DNA of 64,000 nucleotides from Crotophaga sulcirostris (lineage: Eukaryota > Chordata > Aves > Cuculiformes > Crotophagidae): NCBI GenBank assembly GCA_013397455.1, contig VYZB01000135.1, positions 1,993,012 to 2,057,011 of the forward strand, written 5' to 3'. Below, piece after piece: positions 46,535 through 60,500 of this stretch; within the stretch, counting starts at the first letter, position 1, and each line of letters starts with the position of its first letter. The notes below the pieces were generated by a model. That model ran no database searches and had not been told where the DNA came from. It was given only the letters and a program-made list of their open reading frames with translations. A program made the translations under genes and the position numbers.

Positions 46535-49500
46535 CTTCCTATGGGAATTTGTGTTCTTTTTTTTTTTTTTTTTTTCAGTTCTCATGTAGATGCTGAAACT
46601 CGTTAAGGAATGAAAAAAATAGAAATCAGACTGTCTGGTCTCTCCATTTAGCACTGGACACCTTTTTTAAAAATATTTTTTCTCTTACTTTTTGGGGACT
46701 GGCACTGACAGCATTTCTTCAAGTTCTGTGTCACATACATTTTACTAAGAAAGTCAGAGCAGCAACAACCCTCCCCAAATCCCAGGGGGCAGTCCCTCAC
46801 AAACGTTTGCCCCACCAAAATACAACGGCTCCATAATTTACATTACACTGTAAGTTTAAGGAAGGAGCATATCATTTTAGCCCTGAGAAACTTTCTGCCT
46901 GAGAACTAACCAAGGAAATTGGTGCATGGATTTCTGCTATTTCAGGATTTCTCATTAGGTTCATAGGCAAGATGAACCAACAAAGGCTGACTCAAAGGCT
47001 GGATATTTTCCTTTGTGTCCCCTCATTTTTCAGTTGAGAAACCTAGGTATGTTTTTATATATCTTTAGGTCAGTGTAAGAAAAAAGCAATTGCTTTTTGA
47101 AAGCTATTTTCAAGGAAGAATATGGAAATACACAGGATTTCTTTCAGGGTAATTACTGCAGTATAGTTTCGTTTCCTATATGTTCTATTTTTACGCTACG
47201 TTGAGTAGTGTAGAGCAGGTATCCCAAGAATCAAATGAGAAATATGGAATATTTTCTATACAAAAGAACAGTTTGAATAGACTAGGACTGTTTTACCTAA
47301 TTAGAAATCAGTAAGGTTTCAATGGTTTTAAATTGGAAGGGTGAAGATTTAGATTAGACATTAGGAAGAAATTCTTCCCAATGAAGGCGGTGGGGCCCTG
47401 GCACAGGTTGCCCAGGGAAGCTGTGGGTGCCCCCTCCCTGGAGGTGTTCAAGGCCAGGTTGGATGGGGCCTGGAGCAGCCTGGGCTGGTGGGAGGGGTCC
47501 CTGCCCATGGCAAGGGCAGTGGAACTGGATGGGCTTTGAGGTCCCTTCCAGCCCAAACCATTCTGTGATTCTTTGAAGGGAAAATTTGATATAGTGAGTA
47601 ACATGGAGAGTGTGAATACGGACTGTCTATTCATCTTGCAATAGAGGAGTTTGGAAAGGGGATCAAGTGAACGAATCTGTTTCAGAACATGCAGAAGGGG
47701 CTCTTTCCTTGAAGCGTGGGTGTAGCTTTATGGGGTTGCTTGTCACAGGATGTTGTGGATGCAGAATTTCATGTGAATTTGAGGGGACATCGAATGAATG
47801 TTTGGAAAAGTGCTAAATAGATCTGAAGTGCCCTAAACAAATAAGCCACATCACTTTCAGAAAATCATCTGAGCTCAGAACATTTGGATGTTGGGAGAAC
47901 TCTTGGAGGGGGTGTTATAGTGAGGTTCAGTGAAAGGTATCTTAATAACCAAGCCAATAATTTTGTAAAGTGTGGGGTGGGAGTGTGACTTTCCAAATAC
48001 CTCTACAATATATCCTTACCCAGTTAGAGAATGGCAGCTTGACCATACACCAGCTTATTTTCCAGATATTTCACACTGTATTTCAAACTTTACTGATTTT
48101 TCCTAGTAGGTTTCCTTTTTAATGTTTTATTCCCTGTGATTGTCAGTGTCAAAGAAAAATAATCTTATTTTTCATATTCTTTCAAACTTGTTTTCACTGA
48201 CAGTAAGGAGGGAGAAGGAAGGTTACCTGACACCTGCGTTGATAGGGTGTTGCACAGAGACATGGAAACTACTAGACTGACTCACACCATCGTTCCTCTA
48301 GCTTTGGGATACAGCCTTTGGCAGTGGTAAATACGTGGTGTTTTGGGAGAAGGCATAAAAATCTGACAGTTGTTAAGGTAGTTCACTTTCTCTTTCTTGC
48401 CACATAGACATAAGGATTAAGGCTTGAAATATGTAGTGATGTAAGTTTCTCACTAACTTAGCTCGCATTATCTACTCTAGTGGCTGCTGAATTAATCAAG
48501 CCTTTATAAAATCTAGGTACATCATTTCAGTATTGACAAACTGGAAGAAGGGTGAGGATGTACACCTCATTCAGCATTCCCAGACAGCCTGAGACATCAC
48601 TTTTTCTTATTATTTGAAGACTTGTTCCTCTGTCAAGACTTAAGTGTTTTCTCAGATTTGTCCTGAGTGACCCAGGTCATCCCAAATCAGATGTCAATGG
48701 TTTCCAGAGCCACAGCTGCTGTTGATTATTTTGGAACTGTTTTTGCAGGGCAAAGTAAGTTTTGCTCAGCATTAATCTATTTTGAATTGTACATTTGTGT
48801 GAACAAAGCTGGAAGTAAATCTTGGATTTGTTTTTTGACACTTATCACGTTCCTGGTATTAAAGTAGATTTTATTCCTGTCAATGAATTCAGTGTCAAAC
48901 TCGGACAGAGATGTCAGGTCCCCCAACTGACACCTGACTGAGGACAGAAAGACAGTCTCTGCACTCAGTGCTAGAAAGTTTCCTGGTGTCGGGGCAGAAA
49001 AATAAATCATGCAAAGATCTATAAGATAATAGGTGCAAATCAAAACACATGGCATGTTGTGTGTTCTGTCTATTGGGACCATTATCCCTGAGGTAGTCCA
49101 AGCGATGCATATGATGTCTGTTTGTAGGTGCAGGCAGTGGAAAAGCAGTATGTGATTTATGAGCTCTGATCCATCCTCAGTCTTTCCATTTCATTCATTG
49201 GGATCAGGCTCTGGAGCTTGGTGCAGAAAGGTTACTAGCCTTGGGGGGCTGAAGGCAGCTGAGATTGCACAAGAAAAATATCAGTCTTAAACTGCTGTCT
49301 CGGTTGATGCCTCAGACGTGCAGTCTGGGATACATCACTTAATGTCTCTGGGCCAAATTCTGCTCCGGAGCCCTGCAGTTAATTCAGGGTAACTCCGCCG
49401 AAGCCACATGGCAAAGCCCAACCTGTTACCAGTTCAATATATACCCCTAGCTGTCCTAGGGCTGAACATGGCTCAGGGATTTAAGAACTCAATCCAGCGT

Positions 49501-52500
49501 GTGAAGGATTCTGTATTCTCTGAGAACAGTGCATTTCAACCTGATTTTGTTTGAGGGCTGGACTGGTGACTTGTTTTGCCTCAGATAGGATCCCTCATGA
49601 CTTTCAGGTCTGGTGTGAATTGTGCCCTTAAAGGGTAGCCCATCAAGGGTTGGGCTTTGTTTCATTTTCTTTGTTGTTTTCACCTGTTGAAATCCCAACA
49701 GTGGCTCAGAGAGTAATGAGGAATGTCCCACAGCTGAGCTAAAGCCATAGCTTTGCTTAGCTGTGTTCAGACCCCTGTAAGGTCTGAGCCCAGACCCATG
49801 AAGAGAAAGTGGAATTCTGGCATATCAGGCTCTGGAGACGACTTATCTCTGCGTGGTGTGGGAAACAGTAAGTTATCTGGAGGAAATATGACTCACTCTT
49901 ATTTGTGTTCAGAAAAGTGGGTGAATGTTTAGGTTTCTCTTTAATCAAAGCTTAATATGTACTGGTTTTCTTTGTCTCCTCCCCAAACATTGCATGCAAA
50001 GCAGCATTCTCAGCCTCTTGTATTTAATATACTGTATTATGCATTCTAATAGCTGACATTTCATGTGACCTACATGCACAGCTAGGATGAGTGAGGTTTC
50101 TGTGTCTGTCTGCCACATCTCCTACATTCTTAAATTAATGCATATATTTGAAACGGGGAGGGAGGAGGACTGATGTAGAAGCATTGGTAAAGGTCTGTAC
50201 CTGCCTTAAAGAGGAGTACATTTCCCTGGAGACACTGATGCCATGCCTCTTACTCAGAGACAATTTCCCATCACATGGTGATGTCAAAGTCAGTTCAGCA
50301 GGATCAGAACAGAAAGGATTTCTGACAATGCCAGTCAGGGAATCCTGAACAGTGGGGCAGTGCTGTAAAGGGTAGTATAGCCAGTACGGGAAGCGTGCAT
50401 AATCCAGTGCAAAGGAAAATGGAGTCACAATTTATTATTTTAATCTGATACACACTCCTGAATTTGAATATGTTTCCCCCCTGCCCCCAGACTAAATGGG
50501 AGATCTTTTTTGGATTGTTTGGGTAACTACTTCGTACTTAGCAGAGCAAAAAAAGAGCTTTTACTTCCCTGTTGCAGAGCAGCATTTTTTTTTCTTTAGG
50601 TTAGTGGGAGAGAAGTGGCAGAAATGATCTGTTGTAGATACAGTGAGTCAGAGAACCACAGCTTAGTTTAGGGGCCTTGTGTAGACCAGAGCTGTTGGTG
50701 TGAGCTTGCCTTAAATCCAACCAGATCAAAACAACCCCCACCAACCCCTAAATCTATGAATTATTTTGATCTGCCTACTTTCAGGTAAGAAGACTGCATC
50801 ACTGCAGGCTTCCAAGGCTCTCCTTAGAAGAGCTATCCCCATTGTAATTTTAACATGCTTATGAACAGGCAGGATTGGTTTCCCACATTGTCAGCCCAGC
50901 TTTACATCAGCACCACTCTGCTGTGCTGCAGAAATGTGAGCTGGCTATACACCAACACTGTAAGATTCTATACTTCTGAGAGCCAGCCTAATTTTACAGA
51001 GATGTAGAGGGTGAGGAGGATGTGGTCTTTAGCTGCTGTACTACATGCCCTGCCTGTACGCCCCCTTGGTCAGATCAGGGTCGTTTCTAGCCCTGAAATA
51101 TGTGCTACAGACTGGCACAGCAGCACAGGGGTCTGCCCAGTTTGTTGTCATGGACAGGTGCCCAAAGAGAACAGCTATTTAAAGAAATATTCTTACTACA
51201 GAGCTGTCTCTTTTACAATGCACACACTCACTGTAGCCACAAAAATAATAAGCTAGCCACGTCTTGCCAAAGAGTAGCCCTTAATTCTCAGCATCTTTCA
51301 CCCAGTTAAGACTTTTACATAGAATTTTACCCAGTGAGCCAAAAATGCACTGAGCATTCCAGAAACCAAGCCTTACAGGCAGGCAATGAAAGTGATTAGT
51401 TCCTTTCAGTGTTGAAGTGTCTAATGGAAATGGGATTTGCTTTGCTTCCAATGTAGACTTTGCTATGTTCAAGAGAGAAATGCTTAAATAAGTATATTTC
51501 CAAAATCTGATGAGCTCTATTTTATGTTTGGAGAAAAAGAAGCAAAAAGAATTGAAGTGCTCACTCATGATAGAGATCAACATATAAAGCATCCTCCCCA
51601 CTTGGCCTAGACAAATAAATTAATAGGTCTTGTTGCTTTTTTGAATAATCACTAACGTGGACTTCTTGAGTTTTCCCAGGATGAAAATCGAAACTGAAAA
51701 GACTAATCATATAAACACTCCCATAAGCATTTTTACATGTTCACATTTAATAAATTGTCTATGTTCAGATATTTTTTGTAAAATCTTTGCATTGTTATAG
51801 TCAGTGGCTTTTCTCTTCTCTGGTGAAGGAGGGCCAGAGACTTCCCTGAACAACGTGAAGTCACATGAGGCCCCAAGGACCTTCTTATTTTGTCTACTTC
51901 CTTTCTCATACTGCCTTTTAAACACTTGCCTCTGTATGATAGAGTTTGATCAGCAAATCTGGTATAGGGTTTGGGAGTTCAGTATAGTCTAATTATCCTT
52001 GTTCACAACTCTCTGGTCAAGCCTCTCACTGATGACGATGGCTGGAAAATCAAGTCCACCTGTTCCCTTCAAAAGATACAAGAAATTGGCTTCAGTGGGG
52101 AAAATTCACCCAAGAAGTGCTACAGGCATGCTTGCTTCCAGCATGATGACAGTCTAATTAAAATCAATAAAGATACTTCCCCTGACTTCAGTAGGGCAAT
52201 AATTTCCTACCCTGAAATTGTCTGCTTGAGTTACTCAAAGGAAGCAAGGTCAGGCTTTATCTTAAAATTACTTACATAAAAAACTTATTACAGGGTTAGT
52301 AACTGATGACTCAATTCTTACAGAGCCCAAAAGGTCATAGGGTCTCTTAGAACAAGTGGTAAAACACCCCCTGACTGATGTTCTCACAGCCCCCATGATA
52401 AATGCTGCTGATAGGCATATCACACTTATCCATCAGTCTTTTATGAAGTACTTATGAACACCGTATTGTCATAAGTCTTGACCAGCAAACCATTAACCTC

Positions 52501-53997
52501 TGTGTCAGAAAACTGTGCACAAAGTTTGGAAACTCAAGTTACTTTTGACATCTGCACAACAATTAGTGGATCGAATGTTACTTCAGTTGCAAAATGTATT
52601 TCTGGGAAAATGTGAGATTGGAAGCTTTGTGGCTGGAGCAAAATGTGTCATTGGAAAGCCAACTTCTTTTCTGGCTTAGCTTTATCATTGTGAAAAAAAA
52701 GGGGGGGAAGGGGGAGAGGGAACTTATTTCAAACAAATGATGGGCAAGCCATGAGAAGAGACACCAGGTTTTGCCACGTATTACCTGTTGTTTCCCCTCA
52801 CCTCTGAATTTGCTCTTAAAAATGATCACGAGGTTATTATATATTTCTATTCTAAAAATAGCCATCATCTGTCACTTACTAGCAACACTAGATTGTTTTA
52901 CTTGAGCAGATATGATAATTTCTTTCCCCTGCACTGTGCAATAAACTCTGAGGTTGTTTGTGAAGTACTCCAGACCTTAGCCTGAATCCTGTCTCACTGG
53001 GAAGAGCGTATGTGGAGTCATTCCTCTGAAGTGTCAGCAGTGGTGCTGCTGGACTTAGGTCCTTTGTCTTTCCTGGGCAAAGCAGTAGCTCCATACCAAA
53101 TCCCAGTGTCAAAGGGTGAATGGGGTCTCTGTTGGTGCAGAAAGCTGGGGGTTACTGCAGAGACACCATCTCTGACTCTGCGTCAAGCTGGGGGCAGCAA
53201 GGCTTTGGGAAGTGGTGATAACCACAATGATCCCTTCTGCTTGTGGAGCACACGAGCTGGATTTGGAGGGGTGGTACTTGTGTCAGGTTATAAATTCCTT
53301 TTTGGAGCATCAGCTCAGTGCCCATTTCACTAATTCATCCTGTGAGGACTTCAGATTTTACCCCTTGAGCCTCTTTTTGAAGGATGCTCGGAATTAGAAG
53401 TCACAGAAGTGTGTGGCTCTTCAGAATGGCTCTAGCAGTGTCCAGCAGCTCTTAGCTTGCCTTGGGGAAGGATGGAAAAGGATGCACATGAGAGAGGCTT
53501 CCGCTTCTAGTATGTCTCCAATGAATTTTCACTGTCATGGTAGACAATATTTAATTGTGCGTAAAATGGCACAGAAGAGATACGTACTCCAAAGGGACAC
53601 AGAAAAGAGTGGCAGTAGGTGGTTATTGTTATTTACTGTCTGTAGTTAGTGTGGTTTTGAGTCAGTGATGTTCAAATGGACCCATTCCTTCTGTCTGAGA
53701 AGGTTGAATTGTCTGCATCAGGGTGAATTTGACTGGAGGGGTTTTATAAACCAGGAAAGAGATGTGCTGCCTCTGTGCACCAGAAATCTGCCAAGTCTGT
53801 CCGATTTTCTTAGTGACACTCCATCGTAACTTTTCACACTTTCACCAAGATAAAAACCCACATCAGTTTTGAATCATTATTGTTCAAAAATTCTCCCTCC
53901 CTAAAGGATGAATTTGTCTGAGATCATATGCACGGCGCTTTGTAAAGAAAATCAATGCTGCCCTCCTGCGGGCCAGGAGGAAGCTGCGGAAGTCACA
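46535..53997. other. Intergenic, GPR19 toward expected CDKN1B, left part
   Basis: AT-rich sequence starting with a 20-base T run near 46,558. Apart from the CR1 at 47,318-47,578, nothing is recognised. Frames of up to about 100 codons resemble no known protein. Confidence 0.5.
47318..47578 (+). mobile_element. CR1 LINE fragment
   Basis: AGATTAGACATTAGGAAGAA, CAGGTTGCCCAGGGAAGC and CCAAACCATTCTGTGATTC. It is the same subfamily as 6,465-7,001, with long near-identical stretches, so it is relatively young. Confidence 0.94.
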
Positions 53998-54122
53998 CAG
54001 TATCACAGTATCACAAGGTTGGAAAGGACCTCTGAGATCATCAAGTCCAACCTATAAGCCAACACTAACACCATCCCATCACCTAAACCATGGCACTCAG
54101 TGCCTCATCCAGTCTTCATCAG
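53998..54122 (-). mobile_element. CR1 LINE fragment
   Basis: CACAAGGTTGGAAAGGACCT, AAGTCCAACCTATAAGCC and CACTCAGTGCCTCATCCAG. It shares its first 50 or more bases almost exactly with 33,413-33,492. Confidence 0.9.
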
Positions 54123-57100
54123 CGTCCAGTGTTTTTTTCTGCTCTGGAGAGAGAAGGGAGGCCCATCAGGCAGTAGGATTTCCACAGTGGGCTTTTTGAC
54201 ACATCCTTCCATGTGACTCCTAAATTAGGTGCCTGAGTTTGAAACCCCCACCTAGTAAATCAAAGAATGATAACAGCTTAACTGAGCTGTTCATTGTTGC
54301 TCTTTGGGGGAAATTGCCTTCTTGCCTTGAGTAGGTGGTGAATTCAAGGCTGGCAATACAGAGGCAGCAGCCTGGTAGTCATTGGTGCCAACACACCTGG
54401 ACAATGACAGTGTGTACACAGCCAGGCTTTCCTGAATCCCCTTTTTTATCTGCGGTGTCTATTTAGAACTGCTGAGCGACTGGATGTAGAAAACGGTAGC
54501 TCTTCAAGAGGCCTTGCTGTTTTATTTATCTCCCTTGTTTCACACAAATACACCCATTCTCTGTACTAAAAATCTCTAAGCCACTGCTGATGACCTGCAC
54601 CTGCAGGGCACTGAGGGCCAGAGATCCCTGCACTGCTATAATGAGAGCTTAGTTAGGGATGATTTTTAGTGGAGGAATGTCGAGACGACAGTGGTTGTAG
54701 ATTAAACAAATGTTCTATGCTGGGTGACAGATGGCAAACTGGGGAGGTGGTTATGTGTTAAACAGAGCAAAATCCTGTACTAAATTTAAATCTGGAGTAA
54801 CCATCCTGAAATCAGTAAGGTACTTGGGATTAACTCTGTTGTACTGGAGAGCAGAAGTTGACCTTACGATTACATGAAAAAGTGCAGAAGATGAAAAGTT
54901 TCGGAAGAAGTTCAATCAAGACAGAATGAAATCCAACAGCTCTGACCGACCCTTTCTTCTCTTTTCTAGTAGCGTTTCTGGAGCTGGCTTTTTGCACCAC
55001 ATTTGTCCATTTTTAGAGAGGTTTATGGACTTGCTTTTGTACAAGATGCCCAGGCTCTGCTCTCGTTTACCCTGTTGTGTGCCTGCTAGTTTCAATGTAG
55101 TTCAGCTCTACTTCAGCTTCCATAAGTAAGATCAAAAAAAATCACAACTGAGCTTATTGTAGCTGAGAAGCAGGTGAACCAAGTGGCATGCCTGTTTCAA
55201 CAGACACCTTGAATGCTGTGAGCAGAAAGACACCAGGCTGACTTCTGTCCTCACACGCAAATCCTGCTAACGTCAACATCAGAGGTTACGCACATCTGAG
55301 GGTAAAATTTGGCATCTCTTGTCTCTTCCCCTCCCCCAGCTTCATATTTGGGAAGGGGAGCCAAGAGTCAAAAGGAATCACTACAGAGGGCAAGACTGTT
55401 CTTGCAGGAGCAGGTTTTCTACTTTTTGACTGAATTTTAATGCCTATCAGATGTGAAGTTCATAGGAGGAATAATGAAGCCCAAGTGAGGTATTACTTAT
55501 ACTGAGAAATGGTTGAGCATGTAAGTATGTTGGTGCTGAGGGACCGTATTTGTAGCAGATTAAAATGCATTATATATAGTTAGGGTTATAGTTAAGGCTG
55601 GTTTACAGTTACCACCTTTGAAATAAAAATGACACATTAGCCACATGGCTGCTGTGCTGGCTTTAAGAACAGAGGAAAAATCTGTTACGCCCCAACTCAC
55701 TGCTGGCAACCTTGTGCTGGGGCTGTGAAATGAATTACATTCCTCACTCCAGCAAATCAGGTCTCACGCTATCTCTTCCTCCAGGGATTACATATTCTGG
55801 TGAAAATCAGTGTGTGTTTCATGGTGACAATGCTATTTCTTTTCTTGCAAACCAGTATAATTCGCAAAAATATCCGCCTATACCAGCATCCCCAGCCTCG
55901 GTTTGCAAATGAAGCAAAGTTTCGCTGAAATTGATGGTGCTGTGCTCGTTTGTGCTAGCTGGTGCTCTGTAGCAACGAAGGTATGGGAATTTTAAAATTC
56001 TCAGGAAAGGAAAATTGAGATGGATGTCTCCCTTATTGTTGTTAATGCTGTCTGACCTTTTTTCCTGTACTTTCTCCTGTGTGTCATTTCTCATGTGAAC
56101 ACTTCAGGGAAGAGGAGAGGAAGGAAGTATCCTTAATGGGCTCTTTCGTGAAATGAGATAGGTTAGATGACTGTTTTTTTTTTTTTGCTTTAGAAGAATG
56201 TAGATTTAACACTACACACTTAATATTTTAAAGTTTTTATCCCTCCCCAAAACTGCAAATTTGACCTTGAAAGGATTAAAATGAAGGTCTGCCTTTACAC
56301 TTTTTCCTGCTTTCCCCCAGCACAGCCTAAATGCCTGGGCCAGGCTTTTACTGTAACCCAGAGTGCTAAAAGTTCTCTCCCTATCTTTAAAAGCTAAACC
56401 AGCCACAGGATATCAGTAGTGGGGCAATAAGAAAAAGGCCAGGTATTGTGAGACCTAAGCTAATCCTGTAGGAGCTGACAAAGCTGTCCTCTCACGTGCA
56501 GGCACTGGCTTGCTAGCCAAAGCATGCCTGGCTATGGCACTTATTGGTGCACAGCTGTCTCTTGGGATGAAAGAGCTTACCTTTCATGAACGTTGCCTCT
56601 GCACTGTACTGCTTATACCTGAATGAGTGCTCTGCTTGTTTAAGGTCAAATCCTGTCTTTCCACTTACACTCGACGGTATATTTTTTCAGATGACATGCC
56701 ATATGAGTCTCTGTAGACAGGAACAATGAATAATCTTATTGGAAGAAACTGAAAATATTTTGTTTGATGCATCTGAAAGGATATAGATTGGTCCCAAGAT
56801 ACCAAAGAGTTGGGCTACCAAAATGTTGGGAATCAAGGAGAGAAGGGCTCCTGGGTGTTAACCTAAAGACATGGTCTTTTTAACACTGGGTGCTACTTAA
56901 ATAATCTGTGTGTCAGTCATTATGTATAAAGTATAACAGCACTTTTCCTCTTGGGATGCTGAGTCAGTCCTGTGTATGCACTGACTGCCAGTGGCTTGTG
57001 GAAGATGTCTTTGGCCTTCAGTGCCTGTGAGCAGGGCATGGCTCTTGCGGGGTAAATAACCAGTGGTGGGACAGTGGTGTGAAAGGGAAAGAACTGAAAC

Positions 57101-57383
57101 AGAGGTGCCTACAGGGGACTTCAGGAGGTGGAGAGCAGGTGTGGAGGCTCTGCAGTTACAGAAGAGCAAGACCATGAACACGTCAGCCTTTCACGACTGT
57201 TTTAATTCAGACCCTGTGAGGCCGAACATGCGGGGTGCTCATCTGTTCAGAGGTGGGAAGTGTCTCATTGGCAACCTTTGGCTCTACCTGGTCCCTTGGC
57301 AGCCAGAAACTGTGTCCTTCCTCTCCTTCCTCTCCTTCATTCCCACCTTTCTTCCCTCCTTTCTTCACGTGGTCACAAATGTC
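54123..57383. other. Intergenic, no gene recognised
   Basis: No repeat family, RNA gene or splice-bounded exon recognised. A pyrimidine-only-like tract lies at about 57,313-57,366. Confidence 0.45.
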
Positions 57384-57531
57384 TGAGGTTGGAAGGGGCC
57401 TGTGGAGGTCAGCTGTTCCAGCCCCCTGCTCAAGCAGGGCCGCCTGGAGCAGGCTGCCTACGGTCATATCCAATCAGGTTTTCCATATCTCCAAAGATAG
57501 AGACCCCAGAGCCTCTCCCCGGGCAACCTGG
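57384..57531 (-). mobile_element. Old CR1 LINE fragment
   Basis: TGAGGTTGGAAGGGGCCTG, CCAGCCCCCTGCTCAAGCAG and GGTTTTCCATATCTCCAAAG are the worn reverse complement of a CR1 3' region. Confidence 0.8.
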
Positions 57532-60500
57532 CTTTGCCTACTCCCCTCCTTCCCCAGCCCCTGTGCACTCCTTGATTCAGTCAGTAGGTGTCAGCGAGCT
57601 CCAGCCAGTGCTCCCAGGGCTACCTCCTAGGCATCCTGCTCGGAGAAAACCCTGGTGAAATCCAGAGGAAATATGTGGCAAACAGATGAGTGGAGCATGG
57701 ATTGCGAGGACATTAATGTGACAGAGAGAAGGGGTATTGGGGGAGTTTTTCCTCCAGGAGTCAGTGTGACCTCGCTGACATTGACTGTGCACTGTGGAAA
57801 GCTGCAGTTCTGCAACTGATTAAAACATACTGAGCTCCTAGCTTTTGTAGCACTACCGGCAAGTTTTATACAAATTCACCTCCTCCTGACTTGGTTCATA
57901 CAGTGTTGTCTTGGGCAGATGGCCTCATCTCATGGGCCTTGGTTTGCCTGTCTGTAAAATGAAGCTGATAATAATCACCCAGTGGTGTCCCAGGGCTAAG
58001 GCACACATTGCTTGTTTCACATCTGGCTCAAACAATTAAAATGCAGTAGGAATGGAGATGTTATGCCCTGGGATGGGGACATCTGTCCAGCTTGTGTTCT
58101 TACCCTATTTGGATTGACCTGCAAAACCGATAATTTGTCAGCTTGTAAAGACAGTTGATAAGTATAGTTAGGGAACAATGCTGCTTTTTATAAAGGAGCT
58201 GTGAAATCCATGGCAACTATCTTTTGAGATTTAGACTGAGTAATTGAATGAGTGCAGGTATAAGAATATTGCCTTGCATAGCTGCTCTGCTCTGCACTGG
58301 TGGTGGCTGCATGCAGCAGGGTGGTTGATGTGATTCAATTGAGCAAATGCAGTTTCTGTAGTGGTGAGTTAATGAAATGTTGGTGGCAGTGACAAATTGA
58401 GTTAGGAGTAGCAATGAGATTTTGTATCTGGCCCTGCCAGTGCTCTCCCTCTTGCCTTTGGGGAATCACGTACAGCTGTGGCTGCTGGGAGATGAACTCT
58501 GGGTTCTGGACTAAAAGGAGCAATGAGAGGTTCTCTGCTCCAGGCAGGAGAAAACTTTTTTATATGGGGAGAAGTTGTGTTGTGTTGTGTTGTGACACAG
58601 CATTCCAAGCTAGTTATCCAGAGAAGGGAACTGAATACAGCTCTGCTTCTTTTTAATGACTTGCAGTGAGCCAAGGTCTGGCAGCCCTGGGAACAGGAGG
58701 TCTAAACACTCCTTCAGTCTTTTGAATTAGGCATCAGAGAAATATAAGTCTCTTAGAGATGCCACAGTAGGTGGTCTTACTATAGCCTTTAATCCTCCTG
58801 TGCCTCAGCTCCCTTTTTTAAAAGATACAGATAGGGATACTTTGCAGCCATGCTGGCAGTATAAATAACTTGGGGACTGTGATATACTGCTATCTTGTTA
58901 CTGTGGTGGCAAAACATATAGGCAGAACATTACTACTTACTATTACATTTCCAGAGCTAGCTTTTCAAACAAGGCAGTGTATGTTTTGGAAACAAAGTGA
59001 GGGAGGGCTAGAGACAGAGGGGGCTTGCTCAGCCTGGCTGTGGGACAGGGAAAGGGTAAAGAGGCTGCTCCCAGTCTGCCTCTCTGGTTATGGAGTGATT
59101 GATGGATTTTAGAGGGAATAGTGTCCAGCTCACAGACAGACCACTCCTACAGCACTGAGCTCTGAAGATCTGGAGCTGAGGAACAGAGGTATCAGGAAGG
59201 CTGTCAAAAAAATACCAGGAATCTGTTGTCTGCTCAAATAGCCTTCATAAAATAATAAAAGATTGCAGTGTCTTCTGGAGATGGATCTTGACATTTCTGA
59301 GCATGAGGGATGAGTACAGGTTACGGAAACTTTGGGGTCCTGAAGCAGTGCTTTTACAAGCAACAGCACTTTGGAGCTTCACTGGATGGCACTGTACCTT
59401 ACAGAAGGCATAAGATTAATCCACTTATCTTGTGGGCACCAAATGCTTGAATTAAGGAAAGAAAGGATCTAATATGGGTCTTAATGCTTCAAGTAGATTT
59501 CCTGGCAACCCTAGACATGAGATTTTTTTACAGAGGTTAGTTAGATTACTTGGTAGAAATGGAAATCAGAAGACATGGGCATAGTTAAGGGAGGAAGTAG
59601 GGAAGGGATGGTGTAGCTGCAAGTTATTTATTTTCATGGGTTGTGGGAACATAAGAATGTATTTTGGGAGGTGGAAGGCAGACATTCTTTTTTAGTGAGG
59701 AAGAAAGACTGCACTTTGAAAAGCCATGATATGAGAGGAATGGAAAAGGAGGATATGTAGAAATGTATGGCTCTGAGTCCAGGAAAGTACAGTTATGAAG
59801 AAGATGTGTAGCCAACTGAGGAGTAATGTAGCAGAGAGGAAAGAAGATCTCTGCATATACAACAGATGATTCTCTCTTTTTATTTAACTTGTTCCTGGGA
59901 TAACATGGAAAAATTACAAAGATGGTCCAAAAGAAAACTGCCTGTTCATACCATGTTTCAGTTTTCAGCTGGGACAACACTTGTTTTGTTCTGCATCTGA
60001 TACAGAAGCTCAAATTCTGCTTTGAAACTGAGGGTTTGTTTTATCCCTGTCTTGGCAACAGCATCTCGTCAGTTAACTGGAGGAGTGTCTGAGCAGTTGC
60101 TGGCAGTTCCTCAACCCAGGAACTGGTGCTGGCAGAGCTGGTGTCCTTCAGTGGGTCTGCACCAATTATATTTTTGTTAAAGAGTTTCGAGAGATGCAAG
60201 TGTTCACAGTATAGTGTGTACATACACACACACGTATTTATGTAAGTGAGATTTTCCCCTGAAGTCAATGCTGTCCTGTTCTGCTCCTTCAGCTCTTTCT
60301 TCCCCAGTGGTGGAACAGGGTGAGAGGGCCTCCTCCATGGCCTGCCACCTGCCTAGATGGTGAGATGAAGGTGCTGGGGGTGGGAAGATTTTGGAAACTG
60401 TCTCTGTATGTTGGATCCAGAAGACATCAGTTGTGTCAGGAGCTCAGCAGAGGGAGCCTTCTGTTCAGTCCTGCAGCTGAGGAAGGGAGCAGACAATGCA

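Noticed and set aside
46558..46580. Long T run ending in CAG as a plus-strand splice acceptor
   Set aside because: A homopolymer run of 20 Ts is more simply a poly(A)/poly(T) remnant; no exon follows.
55568..55600. TTAGGGTTA string as an interstitial telomere repeat
   Set aside because: Only about one and a half units; expected by chance.
57063..57658. Overlapping 107-132 codon plus-strand frames
   Set aside because: They cross the pyrimidine tract and a CR1 fragment in several frames at once, which is not how a real exon behaves.
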